NCBI GenBank assembly: GCA_022844565.1
Contig: JALHLK010000042.1
Coordinates: forward strand, 1 to 42,728
Direction of reading: 5' to 3'
Length of the DNA stretch: 42,728 nt
DNA from: Saprospiraceae bacterium
GTDB taxonomy: Bacteria; Bacteroidota; Bacteroidia; Chitinophagales; Saprospiraceae
The notes under the pieces are model-generated. The model was not told the DNA's origin, ran no database searches, and saw nothing but the letters and a program-made list of their open reading frames with translations. Both the position numbers and the translations under genes were made by a program. Shown one piece after another: positions 39,551-42,728 of the stretch (the first letter of the stretch is position 1; every line of letters starts with the position of its first letter).

Positions 39551-40428
39551 AATGCCTCTATTGATTGGTTTATTAAAATAAGATCTCTTAAGTCTGCTCT
39601 GTCATATACACCCAACTCTGAGAATTCAACCGTCAGTTTTCTTAAATCTTCTCTGATGGATTGATATTGCTTAATGTCGGTAAATTCTAAATCTAGATGG
39701 AAGAAATATTCTCTAAACTTACCTAAGACAGGAAAAGATTGCAATTTGCTCATATTGATATCATGACTTTCTATAGCTTGCAATACTTTTAGCAAATGCC
39801 CTTTTTCGTCGGGAATTCTTAAGTAGACCGAAGCTTTGTTGTAATGATAAATAGAGGGCTGCTTGGTGCGAGATAGGATAAAAAATCGAGTATAATTATT
39901 TTTATTGGTCTCGATACTTTCTTGCAATACTTCTAGCCCTGTTAATTCAGCTGCCTTCAGACTTGCTATACAAGCATGATGAGGATTAGGGTTTTCTGCC
40001 AATTCTATAGCGCTCAATGCCGTATCAGCATGCTCTATTAAAGCTGCTTTTGGCAGTGTATTTAGAAAATCAAGACATTGATTGAGGGCCATAGGGTGCG
40101 AAGATACTTTTTGGATATCTTCTAGTTTTGTATGAGGGTTGACCAATAGGTTGTGTTGTATCCGTAAATATGTTTCTCCTACAATCCAAAAATTATTTTC
40201 ACGTAATATCCTATAGTTTTGAAGTATAGTACCAGCTATACTGTTTTCAATAGCCATCACTGCATAATCCACATTTTGATTTGAGAGCTCTTTGGCCAAT
40301 ATATCGAAGGTATTGGCAGGTTTAAGTTCTAGGGCCTCTTCACCCATAAAAAACTTACGGGCTGCTTCGTCGTGAAAACTACCAGGATAACCTTGAATCG
40401 CAATTTTTAATATGTCGTTGTTTGCCAT
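39547..40428 (-). CDS. pheA: Prephenate dehydratase
   Basis: 293 residues. The catalytic domain (about 1-190) has IAIQGYPGSFHDEAARKFF, DYAVMAIENSIAGTILQNYR, SHPMALNQCLDFL and NNYTRFFILS, in which the T-R-F motif is the conserved dehydratase site. An ACT domain follows (VYLRIPDEKGHLLKVLQAIE, SHDINMSKLQSFPVLGKFRE); the usual ESRP motif is KLQSFP here, so Phe binding may differ. It converts prephenate to phenylpyruvate. It is the first gene of the operon. The ATG lies 24 bases after the stem of the attenuator terminator. Confidence 0.94.
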   Translation of the reverse strand: MANNDILKIAIQGYPGSFHDEAARKFFMGEEALELKPANTFDILAKELSNQNVDYAVMAIENSIAGTILQNYRILRENNFWIVGETYLRIQHNLLVNPHTKLEDIQKVSSHPMALNQCLDFLNTLPKAALIEHADTALSAIELAENPNPHHACIASLKAAELTGLEVLQESIETNKNNYTRFFILSRTKQPSIYHYNKASVYLRIPDEKGHLLKVLQAIESHDINMSKLQSFPVLGKFREYFFHLDLEFTDIKQYQSIREDLRKLTVEFSELGVYDRADLRDLILINQSIEAL

Positions 40429-40445
40429 TTTCTTTTATATTCAAC

Positions 40446-40477
40446 AAAAAAAAAGAGCCCTCGAAGGAGGACTCTTT
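40446..40477 (-). terminator. Attenuator terminator of the aromatic operon
   Basis: On the minus strand AAAGAGTCCTC (40477-40467) pairs with GAGGGCTCTTT (40462-40452), an 11-bp stem with one G-U pair and the 4-base loop CTTC, followed by a nine-base U run (A bases at 40446-40454). It lies between the leader peptide and pheA and fits an intrinsic terminator. Confidence 0.9.
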
Positions 40478-40525
40478 ATTTTTTATGTTTGCAATTTCAA
40501 ACTTTCTAAAATATCCGTCCTCCTC
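40463..40525 (-). promoter_or_regulatory. Antiterminator pairing (leader regions 2 and 3)
   Basis: On the minus strand GAGGAGGAC (40525-40517) comes directly after the leader stop codon. AGGAGGAC is the exact complement of GTCCTCCT (40472-40465), which is also the 5' arm of the terminator. The two pairings are mutually exclusive: if the ribosome stalls on the leader's Phe/Tyr codons, regions 2 and 3 pair and transcription continues; if it reaches the stop it covers region 2 and the terminator forms. Confidence 0.87.
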
Positions 40526-40582
40526 TTATTTGTGGTAAAAGAAGAAAGGCGAATAAAAAAAGTTTGAATTGTTAATTATCAT
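40526..40582 (-). CDS. Phe/Tyr-rich attenuation leader peptide
   Basis: An 18-codon reading frame, too short for ORF calling: MIINNSNFFYSPFFFYHK, TAA. Five of 18 codons are Phe and two are Tyr, in two runs (FFY and FFFY). The last run ends two codons before the stop, which is directly followed by the antiterminator segment. Its place before the pheA-aminotransferase-tyrA-DAHP synthase operon, downstream of a promoter and upstream of a terminator with an alternative pairing, is that of a phe-type attenuator. Low charged tRNA-Phe or tRNA-Tyr should let the ribosome stall and prevent termination (mechanism known in enterobacteria; inferred here). Confidence 0.88.
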   Translation of the reverse strand: MIINNSNFFYSPFFFYHK

Positions 40583-40605
40583 TTCTATTTACAATAAATT
40601 TTTTG

Positions 40606-40637
40606 CAAACATAGCGCAATCATTAGAAAACATCAAA
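40606..40637 (-). promoter_or_regulatory. Bacteroidota-type promoter of the aromatic operon
   Basis: On the minus strand TTTG (40637-40634) and TATGTTTG (40613-40606) match the -33 TTTG and -7 TAnnTTTG consensus of the Bacteroidota primary sigma factor with 20 bases between. Transcription would start near 40600, some 18 bases before the leader-peptide ATG. Confidence 0.75.
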
Positions 40638-40714
40638 CTTTATATTCATTTATTTAGAAAAAAGTTAGATTTAAAACAGAAAAAGCAAATAATCGGTGAT
40701 TTCTAAGTTATATG

Positions 40715-41476
40715 TTATACTAATTCAGGTTTATGCATGGTCTCTGCACTTGTATGCAAATAATACGTTGCCGCTATAGCACCAATAATTGTTCCTGCAA
40801 TAGATCCTAAAAATGGTATAGCAAATATTAGTTTGACAACCGTTCCTAATATAACAACTGCCGGAATATGCAGATGTATTTTTGGTTTGGCTTCCTTAAT
40901 TTTAAGATTATAAATATGAAAGTAGCTATCAAAAAATAGATACCCTACAAAAAATGCACCGATAAAAAACTTGATTACATCTTCTAACCAATCTGGGCCA
41001 AAGATACCAACCACGATAGATACCACGATACCTAAGACAAGCTCATATATCCAGTTTCGTATCGAAAGTGCAATAATCCTAATTTGAGAATCTATGAAAT
41101 CTTTAATAGTAATTTTACCTTGATATCCCGTCAAAACATCCATGGTCTTATGCATGATAAAAGTGATAAGCATAGAAAATAGGATCATTACAATATATTT
41201 ATGATATCCACTAAATGAAGACAATAAATCACTAAAAGGGATTCCACTTATTCCCATTTCTATGGCCTCGCCATCTTTTATCGTCCCTTCGATTTTTTTG
41301 TCTACAAAATTAAAAAGTGTAATGGGTATTGCCAAACCAAGTAAAATAGTCAGGTAGAGCACTGCCTTTTGGTTAAAAAAACCTTTCCATAGCTTGTTCT
41401 TCACTAAAAAAGGAATGGTCTCCTTTAATATATGAATCATTCTCAATTGGGCTTTGTCTAAAAAATTCATTGTCAT
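40715..41476 (-). CDS. EI24/CysZ-like integral membrane protein
   Basis: 253 residues with about five to six hydrophobic segments (AVLYLTILLGLAIPITLFNF, YIVMILFSMLITFIMH, LVLGIVVSIVVGIFG, FFIGAFFVGYLFFDSYFHIY, VVILGTVVKLIFAIPFLGSI). The C-terminal GYLFFDSYFHIYNLKIKEAK followed by IPFLGSIAGTIIGAIAATYY recalls the EI24/CysZ membrane family, but I cannot confirm the match and would keep it as an unknown membrane protein. It is a separate unit upstream of the aromatic operon on the same strand. Confidence 0.55.
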   Translation of the reverse strand: MTMNFLDKAQLRMIHILKETIPFLVKNKLWKGFFNQKAVLYLTILLGLAIPITLFNFVDKKIEGTIKDGEAIEMGISGIPFSDLLSSFSGYHKYIVMILFSMLITFIMHKTMDVLTGYQGKITIKDFIDSQIRIIALSIRNWIYELVLGIVVSIVVGIFGPDWLEDVIKFFIGAFFVGYLFFDSYFHIYNLKIKEAKPKIHLHIPAVVILGTVVKLIFAIPFLGSIAGTIIGAIAATYYLHTSAETMHKPELV

Positions 41477-41691
41477 AGTATTCTAATATAATATTGAAAT
41501 AACCCTTTAGTTTGTCGTAAAGTTACAGCATTATTTTTTTTGTCGACTAATTCAGGCAGAATTCTGATGAACTAATCGATTGTAAGGCTAATAAAAATTG
41601 TCTTTTAAAGTATAGAATTGTAGATTTGTAGGATAGCAAAAATTCTTTTAAGATTAAATCAATAATCAAAGGGTTTGAAACTTTATCCCTT

Positions 41692-41699
41692 TATTTTTG
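41692..41699 (+). promoter_or_regulatory. Candidate -7 element for the SDR gene
   Basis: TATTTTTG matches TAnnTTTG, 33 bases before the ATG at 41733. The TTTG upstream (41674) is 14 bases away rather than about 20, so the promoter call is weak. Confidence 0.35.
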
Positions 41700-41732
41700 T
41701 CTTTAGCCATATAAATTAATAGAAAGAACCCA

Positions 41733-42539
41733 ATGAACTTAAAAAACAAAACGATTGTCATGACAGGTGCTACATCAGGTCTAGGTCTTGTAGCTGCAAA
41801 ACATGCATTAATGCAAGGTGCTAAATTGATCGTATTATATAGAAACCCAGAACTCCTTAAAGCACTAGAAGACATTGGAGATTTAGTACCCATCCAAGCG
41901 GACTTATCTTCTACCGTCTCTATCAAAAATGCTTGTGAACAAATAAAAAGTAGCTACCCACATATTGACATTTTAGCGAACAATGCTGGCATATGGGTTT
42001 TTGGAGATAGAAAGGTCACAACAGAAGGTAAAGAGATGACTTTTATGGTCAATGTGTTAGCACCATGGATTTTAATCAAATCATTGGGACCACTATTAGA
42101 TAAAAGTACAGATCCTCGTATAATCAATACTGCCTCTGCCCTTCATCAAGGTACAATCAACTTTGAGGATATGGAATATAATAAAAGCTTTAGCGGCTTT
42201 AAGGCATATCGTCAGTCAAAACTAGCTTTGATTCTGATGACCCGATATCTTGCAGTCCAGCATCCAAAATGGGCTATCGTATCACAACATCCGGGTTTAG
42301 TGAGTACAAGTCTTGGTCGCGAAGGCGGCTTTTTTTCTAATTTTTTCTTCAAAATGTTTGGTATTTCTGCAGAAAAAGGTGCTGCAACCTTAATACATTT
42401 GATGGAATGCGATAGAGCTACGATCAAAAGTGGCGAATATTATGTCAAATCCACACTGGCTAAAACGACAACTGCGGATAGTAAGGATATGGTTCTGGCC
42501 GAGCGCGTGGTTGGGTACTTGGAGGGGGTCAATTGGTAA
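41733..42539 (+). CDS. Short-chain dehydrogenase/reductase (retinol-dehydrogenase-like)
   Basis: 268 residues. The NAD(P) fold begins IVMTGATSGLGLVAAKHALM (TGxxxGxG at residues 11-18). NNAGIWVFGD is the NNAG motif, the catalytic Ser is in INTASALHQGT, and the Y-x3-K pair is in AYRQSKLALI. PGLVSTSLGR follows as in the WW-domain/retinol dehydrogenase branch. The length fits the classical SDR family. The substrate is not predictable. It is divergent from the EI24-like gene and has no operon partner in view. Confidence 0.92.
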   Translation: MNLKNKTIVMTGATSGLGLVAAKHALMQGAKLIVLYRNPELLKALEDIGDLVPIQADLSSTVSIKNACEQIKSSYPHIDILANNAGIWVFGDRKVTTEGKEMTFMVNVLAPWILIKSLGPLLDKSTDPRIINTASALHQGTINFEDMEYNKSFSGFKAYRQSKLALILMTRYLAVQHPKWAIVSQHPGLVSTSLGREGGFFSNFFFKMFGISAEKGAATLIHLMECDRATIKSGEYYVKSTLAKTTTADSKDMVLAERVVGYLEGVNW

Positions 42540-42728
42540 GATAACAGGGGTTAGGTTTTAGGGTGTAGGTTTTAAGGATGAAAAAGCTAAGCATCTAATG
42601 CGCTAAAATCGGAATAGTTCATTAAAGTGTGTCTATTTGGTTAATAAATAATTTTTATTTTTTTTTCGACAGATTTTGGAAACTACAACTTGTAAACGAC
42701 TAGTATATTTTATGGAGAATCTGTCAAG
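42540..42728. other. Downstream edge region
   Basis: A short GT-rich repeat (TTAGGTTTTAGGGTGTAGGTTTTA, partly doubled) is followed by T-rich DNA and an inverted repeat GACAGATT (42668-42675) with AATCTGTC (42718-42725). An ATG at 42712 could begin a gene that runs off the window, but too little is visible to say. Confidence 0.4.

Noticed and set aside
42712-42728. ATG near the window end as start of a new gene
   Set aside because: Only five codons are visible, with no homology or promoter of proper spacing.

Overview
The window looks like a chromosomal segment of an AT-rich Bacteroidota bacterium, possibly of the Saprospiria/Chitinophagia side; the lineage is inference. The support is two outer-membrane beta-barrel proteins with carboxypeptidase-like N-termini, a GLPGLI-family protein, Bacteroidota-type promoter elements (TTTG ... 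TAnnTTTG), weak Shine-Dalgarno sites and many secreted or lipid-anchored proteins. No rRNA, tRNA, CRISPR array, prophage or complete insertion sequence was seen.

Layout. 1-3.3 kb is a decayed accessory stretch: an N-terminally truncated Uma2-type nuclease, the first 36 codons of a RAYT/IS200-like transposase, a UvrD-type helicase with its core deleted, two complete type II toxin-antitoxin pairs (YoeB-like and RelE/YafQ-like), and a 20-bp inverted repeat. 3.3-9.6 kb holds two outer-membrane receptor-like proteins and a GLPGLI protein on the minus strand, with two hairpin terminators. 9.8-13.7 kb has an ABC-type membrane protein and ATPase, a repeat-rich gap, a Tat/lipoprotein flavin amine oxidase and a small secreted protein made of two repeats.

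14.0-19.4 kb is a metal and stress block: cbpA-cbpM-P1B-type metal ATPase, all overlapping, followed by a NikK-like His-rich periplasmic protein and a HupE/UreJ-type permease. 19.5-24.7 kb has a secreted metallophosphoesterase and two tandem POT peptide transporters. 24.9-36.3 kb is a mixed set: two DinB-like proteins, an AraC-type regulator, an SPFH/ribbon-helix-helix pair, an NTF2-like plus alpha/beta hydrolase fusion, a CE2-like esterase, PhzF, a class C beta-lactamase-like hydrolase, a small membrane protein resembling the C-terminal third of cytochrome oxidase subunit I, a GyrI-like/DUF1801 pair, and a low-molecular-weight tyrosine phosphatase-like gene with one in-frame stop.

36.4-40.6 kb is the clearest regulatory unit. 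It is a four-gene phenylalanine/tyrosine operon (prephenate dehydratase, aminotransferase, prephenate dehydrogenase, DAHP synthase-chorismate mutase) preceded by an 18-codon leader with five Phe and two Tyr codons, an antiterminator segment directly after the leader stop, a hairpin terminator with a nine-base U tract, and a good Bacteroidota promoter. This is a complete ribosome-mediated attenuator, unmarked by ordinary gene calling. The window ends with a membrane protein and a short-chain dehydrogenase.
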